From Crocosphaera chwakensis CCY0110 (lineage in GTDB: Bacteria > Cyanobacteriota > Cyanobacteriia > Cyanobacteriales > Microcystaceae): a stretch of DNA of 64,000 nucleotides. The notes under the pieces are model-generated. The model had not been told where the DNA came from, ran no database searches, and saw only the letters and a program-made list of their open reading frames with translations. Shown here piece after piece: positions 53,279-62,923 of this stretch. Location of the stretch: the NCBI RefSeq assembly GCF_000169335.1, contig NZ_AAXW01000005.1:124001-188000 (forward strand). Reading direction: 5' to 3'. The number at the start of each line of letters is the position of its first letter. Within the stretch, counting starts at the first letter, position 1. The translations under genes and the position numbers were made by a program.

Positions 53279-53385
53279 AATGATTGTTAATCACTTATCG
53301 ATCTTTTCCAAACTCCCCATCATTTTCGTCCTATTCTCGTAAATTCATCATTATCTCTTTATTTTCACCTTCCCATTTAACTAAA

Positions 53386-53528
53386 CTGACATCTTTCTCC
53401 AGTACAAGAAAACTTAATGACTAAAAAGAAGACAGTCAATTAAAAAGCAGTTTAACTCAACATAAAGTCTTATTGTCTATCCTCACGAGCTAGTTTTATC
53501 GAAGGTGCAAGATGTGAGTATACTAAAC
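53386..53528. repeat. MITE-like inverted repeat, family B, copy 3
   Basis: The left end CTGACATCTTTCTCC and right end ATCGAAGGTGCAAGATGTGAG are related inverted ends. It shares CCAGTACAAGAAAACTTAA and AGCTAGTTTTATCGAAGGTG with copy 1 (9614-9689). It occupies the 404-bp gap upstream of apcD; the remaining 150 bp presumably holds the apcD promoter and leader. Confidence 0.6.
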
Positions 53529-53682
53529 TGTAGGGTAGAATTTGTGGGGCGTTAATCCCAGTCATACTCACTCGACGGAAGTCTTCATATACCGAATTGA
53601 AAACTACTATGAACTACCTATGCGTTTGTACTCGGTTTCAAGATAAACTACAGTATGATATAAGATTGTTGTTAATATCATC

Positions 53683-54168
53683 ATGAGTGTAGTTAGCCAA
53701 GTTATTCTAAAAGCAGACGATGAACTCCGATATCCTAGCAGTGGTGAACTCAAGGGTATCCAAACGTTTCTGAGTACCGGAGAACAGCGTGTTCGCATCG
53801 CTGAGACCTTAGCTGAAAACGAAAAGAAAATCGTTGATCAGGCTCAGAAAAGATTGTTTCAAAAACGCCCTGATTTTCGTTCCCCTGGGGGTAACGCCTA
53901 CGGTCAAAAGCAGTATAACCAGTGTTTACGAGATTATGGCTGGTATTTACGTTTAGTCACCTACGGGGTGTTAGCAGGAAGCAAAGAACCCATTGAAAAA
54001 ATTGGTTTGATTGGAGTTAAAGAAATGTATAACTCCCTAAATGTTCCTGTTCCTGGGATGGTAGAAGCGATTCGCTGCCTCAAAGAAGCAGCTTTAGGAC
54101 TATTGAATAATGAGGATGCAGCAGAAACTGCTCCTTACTTTGACTATATGATTCAGACCATGTCCTAG
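53683..54168 (+). CDS. apcD: allophycocyanin B alpha subunit
   Basis: The 161-residue phycobilisome core subunit begins MSVVSQVILKADDELRYPSS and has GGNAYGQKQYNQCLRDYGWY (chromophore cysteine near residue 81), then MYNSLNVPVPGMVEAIRCLK and a C-terminus ending ETAPYFDYMIQTMS. These match ApcD, the far-red terminal emitter, and not ApcA. It transfers energy from the core to photosystem I and takes part in state transitions. A MITE-like element and then a strong terminator follow. Confidence 0.96.
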   Translation: MSVVSQVILKADDELRYPSSGELKGIQTFLSTGEQRVRIAETLAENEKKIVDQAQKRLFQKRPDFRSPGGNAYGQKQYNQCLRDYGWYLRLVTYGVLAGSKEPIEKIGLIGVKEMYNSLNVPVPGMVEAIRCLKEAALGLLNNEDAAETAPYFDYMIQTMS

Positions 54169-54187
54169 CATTGCATCTATTGTGAAA

Positions 54188-54269
54188 CTATAGCACTATG
54201 CACTAGGAGATGGGCGATCTAATCTTAAGAACCTTAAGAACGTCCTGATTTTAATGTGTGGTGCTATAG
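54188..54269. repeat. MITE-like inverted repeat, family A, copy 3
   Basis: The ends CTATAGCACTATGCAC and ATGTGTGGTGCTATAG are inverted complements with few mismatches, 82 bp overall. It sits between the apcD stop (54168) and the apcD terminator, so it would be transcribed as a hairpin in the apcD 3' UTR. Confidence 0.65.
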
Positions 54270-54273
54270 ATAG

Positions 54274-54302
54274 AAAAGACACGAGTTGTTCGTGTCTTTT
54301 TT
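54274..54302 (+). terminator. Rho-independent terminator of apcD
   Basis: An 11-bp stem AAAAGACACGA/TCGTGTCTTTT with a 5-base loop is followed by T residues. It lies about 105 bp past the stop, displaced by the inserted repeat. Confidence 0.9.
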
Positions 54303-54362
54303 GATTGAAATAAAAAGATAAAGTTTCTTTAATCACCAAAGCTTCATAGTTACAATGAAGCT

Positions 54363-54878
54363 ATGGCAAAGTTTATTCGTTTTCCTTTCTTGTGCATCGC
54401 TCTTGTTGTGCTGACCTACGCTTCATTTGGTTGGTACATTGGTCAATCTGCTAGTTCCTGGAGTCTTTGGCTAGCTTCTCAAGGAGAAAGTTGGGGATGG
54501 ATATTAGAAGACGAAACGATTTTTTTCTTACTTCATATTTTAGCAGGAAGTCTAGTTCTCTTAATTACAATTAGTTTAATCGCACCGGTTGCTATCATTA
54601 CAATTCTGTTTGGCAGTAGTTTTCAATCAGATAATAAAGCGATTATAGCAGTTTTATTGTGGTCTTTTGTGATTGTTATAACGCTCCGTTGGATTACTTT
54701 TTTTGCTCATTTCTTCTTGTTACTCTCTGCTGCTATTTTAGCCAAACTGGAATTACAAAAACTAGGATATCCCCAATGGAAAGTGATATCTATTTTAATT
54801 TTCATCTGTTTTGGAGGATTTATTTTAGGTTTGTTAGGTTCATATGATTTTGATATTAACAACTTAATATTCAAATAA
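54363..54878 (+). CDS. hypothetical four- to five-span membrane protein
   Basis: The 171-residue protein is strongly hydrophobic, with likely spans at about residues 7-28, 52-84, 92-108, 112-130 and 140-160. After span one comes SWSLWLASQGESWGWILEDE, probably outside the membrane. Repeated aromatic/small motifs (FFAHFFLLLSAAILAKLELQ) precede YPQWKVISILIFICFGGFIL. I do not recognise the family; it looks like a conserved cyanobacterial membrane protein. It has its own gene unit after the apcD terminator. Confidence 0.55.
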   Translation: MAKFIRFPFLCIALVVLTYASFGWYIGQSASSWSLWLASQGESWGWILEDETIFFLLHILAGSLVLLITISLIAPVAIITILFGSSFQSDNKAIIAVLLWSFVIVITLRWITFFAHFFLLLSAAILAKLELQKLGYPQWKVISILIFICFGGFILGLLGSYDFDINNLIFK

Positions 54879-54981
54879 GTACCTGAGCAAAATTAGTTAC
54901 ACATCTCAATAACCTCATTACCTTTTGCTTGTCCTAACTAGGAAATTAATTTTCTGTACTCACTTATTAAGTTTGTGTTAA

Positions 54982-56550
54982 TTATCTGTATTGAGTGATC
55001 TGTGTCTGTTGTCCTTGGCGAAGGGCGCGAGTTTGTTCTAAAATATTTTCAATATTTTCTTGGGAGAGATTTTGAACATAGTTAATTTTAATTTCTTCTA
55101 ATAAATCATTGAGTAACGATTCAATCTGATCGATACTGTGTTCTGCTTGTAATTCAGTCCCTAAAGACTTACTAAACTTTTCCACTAATTTTTCTAAAAG
55201 TCGATCAAATTCTGGGTCTTCAATTAATAATCCCTGTAGTCCAACGGATAAACCTTCATATAGTTGAGAAACTAATCTTTCGGTTAATTGGTGCTGCATT
55301 CCTTTAACCCCTGGAACATTCTCTAAACCACGATAAGCAGGGGTTTGGGTTAAAGCTTTATCCACGTTATATCGTAAAAATTCTTCAGCTTCAGGACGAA
55401 TTTCAGGAATGACTTTAGTAATGACTAAATTAGCCATCAGTTTCACTAATTCTGAGGTTTCATTAACATTATTAATATCAACATATTGCTTAGTATTTTG
55501 TCTCATCAAAATATCACGAACGGTTCCATCTTCAATGGTTCCTTGAATTTGGTTAACCACTTGGAGAATAACCACTTCAGTAACATCGTGAGCAATTCCT
55601 GCTACAAATCCTTGACTTGCTTGTTTTTTAATAGCTTTTAAATCAATTAAGTTTGATTGATCTAAACGAACAATTAAAGGAATAATTCTTAAGAAACGAA
55701 GTATGGGAATCAATAAGAAAATATCGTACCAACGCCACAACATAGCATCGAACCAGCTAACTCCTGTGTGACGACGACTAATATACCAAGTACGAGCTAA
55801 AAATTCGGTTAAAAATAATAAGAAAAATGGAAAATCGATTAAACCAAAATTTTCAACAGGTTCGCCATTTTCTCCAACGGGACGAAAGTAATTAGTAGCA
55901 ATTAAAGGAGCAATTTGTTGATCAAAAAAGTTAAGTTCATCACGCCAACTATTACGTCGAAAATTCTCCTCACTCCAAAACTGCTCAAAAGCATCTTTTG
56001 CTGAACTTTCTTCTGTGTCAAAAACATGTTCTCGCATCTTATTTTTAATTCGCTCTAAGGTTCCAGTTTTATTAGCAACTTGAAAGGGATTATCTGCAAT
56101 CATTTCCCTACTTCTTTCTCGAAGATCGGCTAATCTCTCATCAATATTTGCTTGAAATTCGCTATTTTCTGCTGTATTTGAATCCGTAAACGCCTGTTGA
56201 CTGACAAGCTGATTTACGGCTTCGTTTAAATCTTCTACCTTATCTAAATATAGAGCCGTATCTCGATAGGGTTCAATGCCTTTTATAATATCATATTGAG
56301 TAATAAAATCTGAAACAGATTCAGGAATAACTCGCAAAGAGGGTTTAGGAATTTCTCTTTCAAAAGTGCCAATTTTTATATAAACTTGAACTTTACCTTG
56401 TAACCAAAAATCTCGTAAAGGAATATAAGTTAAATCAAAAATAACTAAAATATAATTAACTAAAACAATCAAAGCCATGATTTTTTCAAACCAACGGCGA
56501 GGACGAAAAAACTTTTTTTGAGATGCTGAAGACACTTTTGCTATTGTCAT
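54982..56550 (-). CDS. conserved membrane protein with S4-like segment, function unknown
   Basis: The 522-residue protein has an N-terminal span (about residues 25-45), a long soluble charged region (about 60-235), then hydrophobic segments (FPFFLLFLTEFLARTWYISR, then WRWYDIFLLIPILRFLRIIP continuing LIVRLD). The regularly spaced arginines in RFLRIIPLIVRL resemble a voltage-sensor S4 helix, but no pore region follows. The C-terminal 200 residues are helical, with possible coiled coil near the end. Related proteins appear to be restricted to cyanobacteria. It is divergent from the AAA/WD40 gene. Confidence 0.5.
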   Translation of the reverse strand: MTIAKVSSASQKKFFRPRRWFEKIMALIVLVNYILVIFDLTYIPLRDFWLQGKVQVYIKIGTFEREIPKPSLRVIPESVSDFITQYDIIKGIEPYRDTALYLDKVEDLNEAVNQLVSQQAFTDSNTAENSEFQANIDERLADLRERSREMIADNPFQVANKTGTLERIKNKMREHVFDTEESSAKDAFEQFWSEENFRRNSWRDELNFFDQQIAPLIATNYFRPVGENGEPVENFGLIDFPFFLLFLTEFLARTWYISRRHTGVSWFDAMLWRWYDIFLLIPILRFLRIIPLIVRLDQSNLIDLKAIKKQASQGFVAGIAHDVTEVVILQVVNQIQGTIEDGTVRDILMRQNTKQYVDINNVNETSELVKLMANLVITKVIPEIRPEAEEFLRYNVDKALTQTPAYRGLENVPGVKGMQHQLTERLVSQLYEGLSVGLQGLLIEDPEFDRLLEKLVEKFSKSLGTELQAEHSIDQIESLLNDLLEEIKINYVQNLSQENIENILEQTRALRQGQQTQITQYR

Positions 56551-56735
56551 ATAAAAATTATACTCCCCTCGAAAATTTTATTAAAATGTAAACTAGACTT
56601 ATTATAAAGGAACTTTCTTATTTGTCTAGGAAGTCTAAACTTTAGTATAGTATAGTAATATATATCTTACTAGAATTACAGCTTAACTATTTTTTTCTTT
56701 AAAATTTTACACTTTATAACTTATCAATATTAGTA

Positions 56736-59700
56736 ATGACTGCAAATATGCAAAAATCCTATAGCTATAAAGTTGGTGGAAGTCTAGGATTTGATCACCC
56801 TACCTATGTAGAAAGACAAGCAGATAAAATTCTTTTAGGTGCCTTAAAAGAAGGGAAATTTTGCTATGTTTTTAACTGTCGTCAGATGGGAAAATCTAGC
56901 TTAAGAGTAAGAGCTATGCACCAACTGCAAGAACAAGGAATGAGTTGTGCATCTGTAGATATTACCAGTTTAGGCAGTGATATTAGTCAAAAACAATGGT
57001 ACAGTGGCATTATTACGCAACTATTTTTAGGGTTTAATTTAATTGGAAAAGTTAACTTAAAAGTTTGGCTCAGAGAACGGGAAGAATTATCAGGCATTCA
57101 GAAATTTAGCGAATTTTTAGAAGAGATTTTACTGGTTCATTGTTCTGGAGAAAAAGTTTATATTTTTATCGATGAAATTGATAAGGTTCTCAGTTTAAAT
57201 TTTTCTTTAGATGATTTCTTCTCTGTGATCCGTTTCTTTTATAATCAAAGGGCAGAAAATACAAAATTTGAACGATTAGTCTTTTCTTTATTTGGAGTGG
57301 CTACTCCTACGGATTTAATTCAAGATAAAACTCAAACCCCTTTTAATATTGGGTTTCCCATTGAATTAACAGGATTTACCTCAGAAGAAATAGAACCCTT
57401 AGCTCCTGGTTTAATCCCCATTAGCGATCACCCTCAAGCTGTTCTAAATAGTATTTTATATTGGACAGGAGGACAGCCTTTTTTAACTCAAAAAGTCTGT
57501 GATTTGCTTTTAACTCAAGGTCAGATTATTCCTTCAGATCAAGAAAAAGAATGGGTGGATAAAACGGTTCAAGAATTTATTATTGAAAATTGGGAATCTA
57601 ATGATGAACCAGTACATTTAAAAACCATTAGAGAAAGAATTTTTAGAAATGAAAAAAGAGCAGGAAGACTCTTAGGAATGTATCAGCAAATTTTGCAACA
57701 AGGATTCTTAAAAAGCGATGAAAGTCCTGAACAAACAGAATTAAGGCTATCGGGATTAGTGGTTAAAAAGAACGGAAAATTAGTCGTTTATAATAAAATT
57801 TATCAAGCTGTTTTTAATGAAGAATGGGTTAAAAAAGAACTAGAAAAGATCAGACCCTATTCCGAGATGTTGACAGCTTGGGTTAATTCTAACTATGAAG
57901 ATAATTCTCGCTTGCTACGAGGACAAGCACTGAAAGATGCTCTTACTTGGGCAATGGATAAAAGTTTAAGTAACCTCGATTATCGATATTTAACCGAAAG
58001 TCAAAACTTAGATAAACGAGAAGCAGAAATAAATCTAGCAACCCAACAACAAGCTAATGAAATTTTAACCAAAGCGAATCAAAAAGCCCGACGGATGATT
58101 CGTTTAGGAATGGGAATTTTAGCTATTTCTGTAGTAGGTGCAACCATTGCCTTTAACCAAGCGTGGATAGCTTTCCAAAAACAAGAAGAGGCACAAATGG
58201 GAACACAATTAGAAAAAATTGGGGATAGTGCTTGGCGACAATTTGAATTTGAACAATTGGAAGGTTTAGTTTCAGCAATGGAAGCGAATCAAAAGTTACA
58301 AACCTTAGTAAAAGATCGACGGCTGTTAGAAGATTATCCCGCCACTAGCCCCATTTCTGCACTCGAACAAATCTTAAACCGTATCCAAGAAAAAAATAAA
58401 TTGATCGGCCATCAAGACGCTGTTAATAGTGTTAGCTTTAGTCCCGATGGTCAATGGATAGCTACTGCTTCGAGTGATGGAACGGTTCGTTTATGGGACT
58501 CCCAAGGACAACAAAAAGCCGTTTTAACCGGTCACGAAGGCAATATTTATGGAGTAGCCTTTAGTCCAGATAGTCAAACCTTGGCCACTGCAGCTCAGGA
58601 TGATACCGCTAGGATATGGGACTTACAAGGGAAACAATTAGCCGTTCTCAAGGGTCACACTGCCTCGGTTTATAGTGTCACTTTTAGTCAAGATGGCCAA
58701 CGTCTGGCTACTACCTCACGGGACAATACCGCCAGAATTTGGGATAAAGAAGGTAGACCCTTAGTGGTGTTACAAGGTCACACAAAATCAGTGGATGACG
58801 TGGCTTTTAGTGCGGATGGCCAATATATTGTGACAGCTTCACGGGACGGAACTGCTAAATTATGGAATAATCAAGGCAATTTAATCAAAAGTTTGCAAGA
58901 AAATGCCATTCCTTTCTATAGCATTAGTTTTAGCCCAGATGGTCAACGAATTGCTGCTGGTGCTAGGGACGGAACAGTTAAAATTTGGGATAAACAAGGA
59001 AATTTGACCTTAACGTTGAAAGGTCATCAAGAATTAGTTAATAGCGTGGCATTTAGTCGAGACGGTAACTGGATAGCCAGTGGTTCTAGTGATGGAACTG
59101 CTAGACTCTGGAGTAAAGATGGACAAGAAATGACTGTTTTAAGAGGTCATCAAGACCCGATTTATGATATTACTTTAAATCGTCAAGGAACAGAATTAGC
59201 CACCGCTTCAAGTGATGGAACTGTTAAATTATGGGACATTAGACAGACTCCTAATAATGGGTTTAATACCCTCGATACTTATATTACCAGTGCCGACTTT
59301 TCTCAGGATGGTAAACTATTAGCGATCGCCGATGAAAGTGGTCAGGTTTATCTTTGGAATTTACAAGGAAAAAAACTACGAGAATTTGAAGCTCATAACA
59401 GTGGAATTAATGCCATTCGGATAAGTCCTGATAGTAAAATAATTGCTACGACGGGGACTAATGGAAATGTGAAGTTATGGAATTTACAAGGTCAATTATT
59501 AGGAGAATTAACCGATAATAATGTACGCATTTATAGCCTTAATTTTAGTTCAGATAGCCAAATTTTAGCTGTCGCTAATCGTTCAGGAGAAGTATGGTTA
59601 TGGGATTTACAAACAAACCCCTATCAATTACTCGAAAAATTTCAGGCACATGATGATACGATTACCTATGTAAGTTTTAGTCAAAATAATCGACAAGTAG

Positions 59701-60248
59701 CCACAGCTTCTATGGACGGAACAGCAAAAATATGGAACTTAGAAGGAAATTTACAACAATCCTTATCAGGACATTCAGATCCTATTAATTCGTTAAGTTT
59801 TAGTCCCAAGGAAGACTATTTATTAACTGCTTCTGAAGATAGTACCATCAAATTATGGAATCAAGAAGGAGAATTAATTACAACTTTAACCAGTGATTTA
59901 TTTCCTATTTCTCGTGTTAACTTTAGTCCCGACGGACAATATTTTATTACCGCTTCTCAAGACGGAACTATAAGATTATGGGATCGAGAGGGAAAGCTAC
60001 ATACAAAAATGAAAGGTCATCAAGAGTCTATTGAAAGTTTACAATTTAGCCCTGATAATCAAACGATATTAACCATTAGTAGAAATGGTAAAGTGAAAAT
60101 GTGGCCCGTAGAAGCAGAGTATGCACGCTTAACCTCACTTTTAACCCAAGGATGTCAGTGGTTAGAAGATTATTTAGTTACTCGTCCCCTCGAACAAGAA
60201 AAACTATCTAGTTGTTCTACAATTCAGGGAACACCAAACTCAGATTAA
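56736..60248 (+). CDS. AAA-like ATPase domain protein with 14 WD40 repeats
   Basis: The 1170-residue protein starts with an AAA-like NTPase domain (about residues 5-390): VGGSLGFDHPTYVERQAD, the P-loop-like CRQMGKSSLRVRAM, and Walker B VYIFIDEIDKVLS. A membrane span (MGILAISVVGATIAFNQAWI, about 454-473) and a short coiled linker follow. Then 14 WD40 repeats run to the end, each with a G-H-x(n)-D-G-x-x-x-L-W-D pattern, enough for two seven-bladed propellers. A short helical tail closes. Such fusions are common in cyanobacteria and are thought to act in signalling or conflict responses; no partner gene is evident here. Confidence 0.9.
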   Translation: MTANMQKSYSYKVGGSLGFDHPTYVERQADKILLGALKEGKFCYVFNCRQMGKSSLRVRAMHQLQEQGMSCASVDITSLGSDISQKQWYSGIITQLFLGFNLIGKVNLKVWLREREELSGIQKFSEFLEEILLVHCSGEKVYIFIDEIDKVLSLNFSLDDFFSVIRFFYNQRAENTKFERLVFSLFGVATPTDLIQDKTQTPFNIGFPIELTGFTSEEIEPLAPGLIPISDHPQAVLNSILYWTGGQPFLTQKVCDLLLTQGQIIPSDQEKEWVDKTVQEFIIENWESNDEPVHLKTIRERIFRNEKRAGRLLGMYQQILQQGFLKSDESPEQTELRLSGLVVKKNGKLVVYNKIYQAVFNEEWVKKELEKIRPYSEMLTAWVNSNYEDNSRLLRGQALKDALTWAMDKSLSNLDYRYLTESQNLDKREAEINLATQQQANEILTKANQKARRMIRLGMGILAISVVGATIAFNQAWIAFQKQEEAQMGTQLEKIGDSAWRQFEFEQLEGLVSAMEANQKLQTLVKDRRLLEDYPATSPISALEQILNRIQEKNKLIGHQDAVNSVSFSPDGQWIATASSDGTVRLWDSQGQQKAVLTGHEGNIYGVAFSPDSQTLATAAQDDTARIWDLQGKQLAVLKGHTASVYSVTFSQDGQRLATTSRDNTARIWDKEGRPLVVLQGHTKSVDDVAFSADGQYIVTASRDGTAKLWNNQGNLIKSLQENAIPFYSISFSPDGQRIAAGARDGTVKIWDKQGNLTLTLKGHQELVNSVAFSRDGNWIASGSSDGTARLWSKDGQEMTVLRGHQDPIYDITLNRQGTELATASSDGTVKLWDIRQTPNNGFNTLDTYITSADFSQDGKLLAIADESGQVYLWNLQGKKLREFEAHNSGINAIRISPDSKIIATTGTNGNVKLWNLQGQLLGELTDNNVRIYSLNFSSDSQILAVANRSGEVWLWDLQTNPYQLLEKFQAHDDTITYVSFSQNNRQVATASMDGTAKIWNLEGNLQQSLSGHSDPINSLSFSPKEDYLLTASEDSTIKLWNQEGELITTLTSDLFPISRVNFSPDGQYFITASQDGTIRLWDREGKLHTKMKGHQESIESLQFSPDNQTILTISRNGKVKMWPVEAEYARLTSLLTQGCQWLEDYLVTRPLEQEKLSSCSTIQGTPNSD

Positions 60249-60334
60249 TTTTTATTTAAAATTTAGGAAATTGTGTCCTAAAACCGATACAGTATGTTTC
60301 AAGGATTATTTAAGGAGAAATATTCTAGGCAATT

Positions 60335-60898
60335 ATGGCATATTATTGGTTTAAAGCTTTTCATTTAATTGGTATTGTAGTTTGGTTTGCTGGATTATTT
60401 TATCTAGTTCGTTTATTTGTTTATCATGCTGAAGCTTCAGAGAAAAAAGAACCCGATCAAAGCATCCTTAAAACACAATATGAAATTATGGAGAAACGTC
60501 TTTATAATATTATTACAACCCCAGGAATGATTGTTACTGTTGCTATGGCTCTTGGCTTAGTTTCTACTGAAATGGATGTTTTAAAATCGGGGTGGTTACA
60601 TATCAAGTTAGCGTTTGTTGCTTTACTATTAGGCTATCATTTCTACTGTGGAAGAATCATGAAACAGTTAGAAAAAGGGGAATGTCAGTGGACAGGACAA
60701 CAGTTTAGGGCATTAAATGAAGCACCAACAATTTTGTTAGTTATTATTGTTTTATTGGCTATCTTTAAGAACAATTTACCTCTAGATTTAACGACTTGGC
60801 TGATTGTTGCGTTAGTCATTTTGATGGCTGCATCGATACAATTATATGCTAAAAAGAGACGAGTGGCTCAAGAAAAATTAAGTTCTTCTACTGATTAG
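60335..60898 (+). CDS. hemJ: protoporphyrinogen IX oxidase HemJ
   Basis: The 187-residue membrane protein begins AYYWFKAFHLIGIVVWFAGL (conserved histidine in the first span) and has YHAEASEK, MEKRLYNIITTPGMIVTV, then GWLHIKLAFVALLLGYHFYC and FRALNEAPTILLVIIVLLAI, the HemJ hallmark. It converts protoporphyrinogen IX to protoporphyrin IX in heme and chlorophyll synthesis, replacing HemG/HemY as in most cyanobacteria. AAGGAGAAA upstream supports the start. A terminator follows. Confidence 0.95.
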   Translation: MAYYWFKAFHLIGIVVWFAGLFYLVRLFVYHAEASEKKEPDQSILKTQYEIMEKRLYNIITTPGMIVTVAMALGLVSTEMDVLKSGWLHIKLAFVALLLGYHFYCGRIMKQLEKGECQWTGQQFRALNEAPTILLVIIVLLAIFKNNLPLDLTTWLIVALVILMAASIQLYAKKRRVAQEKLSSSTD

Positions 60899-60915
60899 AT
60901 TAAATAAAATAGGCT

Positions 60916-60949
60916 AATAACTTGTCTGTTTAGACAAGTTATTTTGTTT
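60916..60949 (+). terminator. terminator between convergent hemJ and argS
   Basis: An 11-bp perfect stem AATAACTTGTC/GACAAGTTATT with a 6-base loop is followed by TTGTTTGT. It lies 18 bp after the hemJ stop and may also serve argS from the other side. Confidence 0.8.
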
Positions 60950-61011
60950 GTCATTTCAAGGAGACGAGGAATCTAATTAACCTATTAGTCATAATAGTGA
61001 GTGTCATAAGA

Positions 61012-62769
61012 TTACATTCTTTCTAACACAGAAATTCCTAATAAAGATAATCCTAATTTTAAAGTTCTTGCGGTTAAATCGCATAGTAATAAACGGGATG
61101 TTTTCACCGGTTCATCTGATTTTAATACGGGACAATTTTCGTAAAAACGATTAAACTTTTTACTGAGTTCATACAAATAGTCGCAAAGACGGTTAGGAAG
61201 TAGAGTTTTTTCCACTTCTTTGATAGTTTCACTGAGTTGTAGTAAATATTTTCCTAATTCAATTTCGGTCTCTTCTTTGAGAAGAATTGTTATATTTTCT
61301 CCTAAATTTTCGTAATCAATATTTCCCTCTCGACTAATACTTTGGATTCTTGCATAAGCATATAACATATAAGGGGCTGTGTTTCCTTGTAAGGCTAACA
61401 TCTTATCATAACTAAAAATATAATCACTAATACGATTTTGACTCAAATCTGCATATTTAACTGCACTAATACCTACCGTTTCAGATACATGATTAATAAA
61501 TGCTGCTGACTCTTGTCTTTCTTCTGATTGTAAGCGATTTTCTAAATCTTTTCGTGCATAATTAACTGCTTCATCTAATAAGTCTTTTAGCTTAACGGTT
61601 TCCCCTGAACGGGTTTTTAATTTTTTCCCATCTTCCCCTTTAACTAATCCAAAAGGAACATGAGTTACTTCTACAGTATCGGGTAAAAAATTGGCTTTTT
61701 CAGCTACTTGGAAAACTTGTGCAAAGTGATTCGATTGCCCGGCATCAGTTACATAAATAATGCGTTTCGCTTTATCTTCTTTGATACGATATCTTAACGC
61801 AGCTAAATCTGTCGTTGCATAGTTATAACCTCCGTCAGATTTCTGAACAATTAAAGGTAAAGGATCACCTGATTTATTAGTAAATCCTTCTAAGAAAACA
61901 CATTGCGCCCCTTGATCTTTTTCTAAGATTCCTTGTTTATCTAAAGCTTTAATAACATCATCTAAATAAGGATTATAAAAAGATTCCCCCCTTTCTGTTA
62001 ATTGTACATTTAAACGATCATATATTTTTTGAAATTCTCGACGGGATTGATCACAAAGTAATTGCCAAGCTTGGAGACTTTCTTTATCTCCTGATTGCAA
62101 TTTTACTACAGCATCTCTAGCTGCTTCTTGAAACTTAGGATCTTCATCAAATCGTTTTTTCGCTTGCTTATAAAAGTTAACGAGATCACCAATTTCTAAA
62201 GCATCTGCCTTAGTTAAAGCATCAGGATAAACTTCTTTTAAATAGGTAATTAACATCCCGAATTGTGTTCCCCAGTCTCCCACATGATTTAGTCTTAAAA
62301 CATCATATCCTAAAAATTCTAAAGTTCGAGCAATACAATCACCAATAATAGTTGAGCGTAAATGTCCAACGTGCATTTCTTTAGCAATATTAGGACTAGA
62401 AAAATCAACAATAACCTTATCGGCATTCTCTACTTTTTTAATCCCTAAACGTTGATTTTGATATAAAGATGTTAATTGACTTTCTAAGTAACTGGACTTA
62501 AGTCTTAAATTGATAAAACCAGGACCGCCAATAGTAGGAGATTCACAAATATTATTTAAGGATAAATTATTGATAATAATTTGAGCAATTTCTCTAGGAT
62601 TTTTCCCTAATTTCTTAGCTAAAGGAAGGGCAATATTAGCCTGATAATCTCCATGTCTGAGATCCCTAGCTGTGGTTACTTGGGGATCAATCTCTTTAAA
62701 TTCTTCACCAAAGGACTTTACTAAAGCCTCTTGAAACCCCTGGATTAATTGCTCATTAATAGAAGTCAT
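61012..62769 (-). CDS. argS: arginyl-tRNA synthetase
   Basis: The 585-residue class Ia enzyme has the Arg-specific N domain, the HIGH motif as HVGH in SSPNIAKEMHVGHLRSTIIG, and VLRLNHVGDWGTQFGMLI. The degenerate KMSK region is GKKLKTRSGETVKLKDLLDE. The C-terminal anticodon domain shows YLYELSKKFNRFYENCPVL. Length is normal. It charges tRNA-Arg in the cytoplasm. Monocistronic; the upstream 154-bp gap with the next gene holds only AT-rich sequence. Confidence 0.98.
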   Translation of the reverse strand: MTSINEQLIQGFQEALVKSFGEEFKEIDPQVTTARDLRHGDYQANIALPLAKKLGKNPREIAQIIINNLSLNNICESPTIGGPGFINLRLKSSYLESQLTSLYQNQRLGIKKVENADKVIVDFSSPNIAKEMHVGHLRSTIIGDCIARTLEFLGYDVLRLNHVGDWGTQFGMLITYLKEVYPDALTKADALEIGDLVNFYKQAKKRFDEDPKFQEAARDAVVKLQSGDKESLQAWQLLCDQSRREFQKIYDRLNVQLTERGESFYNPYLDDVIKALDKQGILEKDQGAQCVFLEGFTNKSGDPLPLIVQKSDGGYNYATTDLAALRYRIKEDKAKRIIYVTDAGQSNHFAQVFQVAEKANFLPDTVEVTHVPFGLVKGEDGKKLKTRSGETVKLKDLLDEAVNYARKDLENRLQSEERQESAAFINHVSETVGISAVKYADLSQNRISDYIFSYDKMLALQGNTAPYMLYAYARIQSISREGNIDYENLGENITILLKEETEIELGKYLLQLSETIKEVEKTLLPNRLCDYLYELSKKFNRFYENCPVLKSDEPVKTSRLLLCDLTARTLKLGLSLLGISVLERM

Positions 62770-62923
62770 AATACTTAAAAATATCTTAGAAAGATTTAAC
62801 TACTTTTTTAACTTATTTAGCTTATCATAATTAATAGGGTAATAACTATAAATTTATCACAAAGATTTATCTACAAGCTTATCTCTTCACTTACCTACAT
62901 AATAAAACAAGGAGATACAAATA

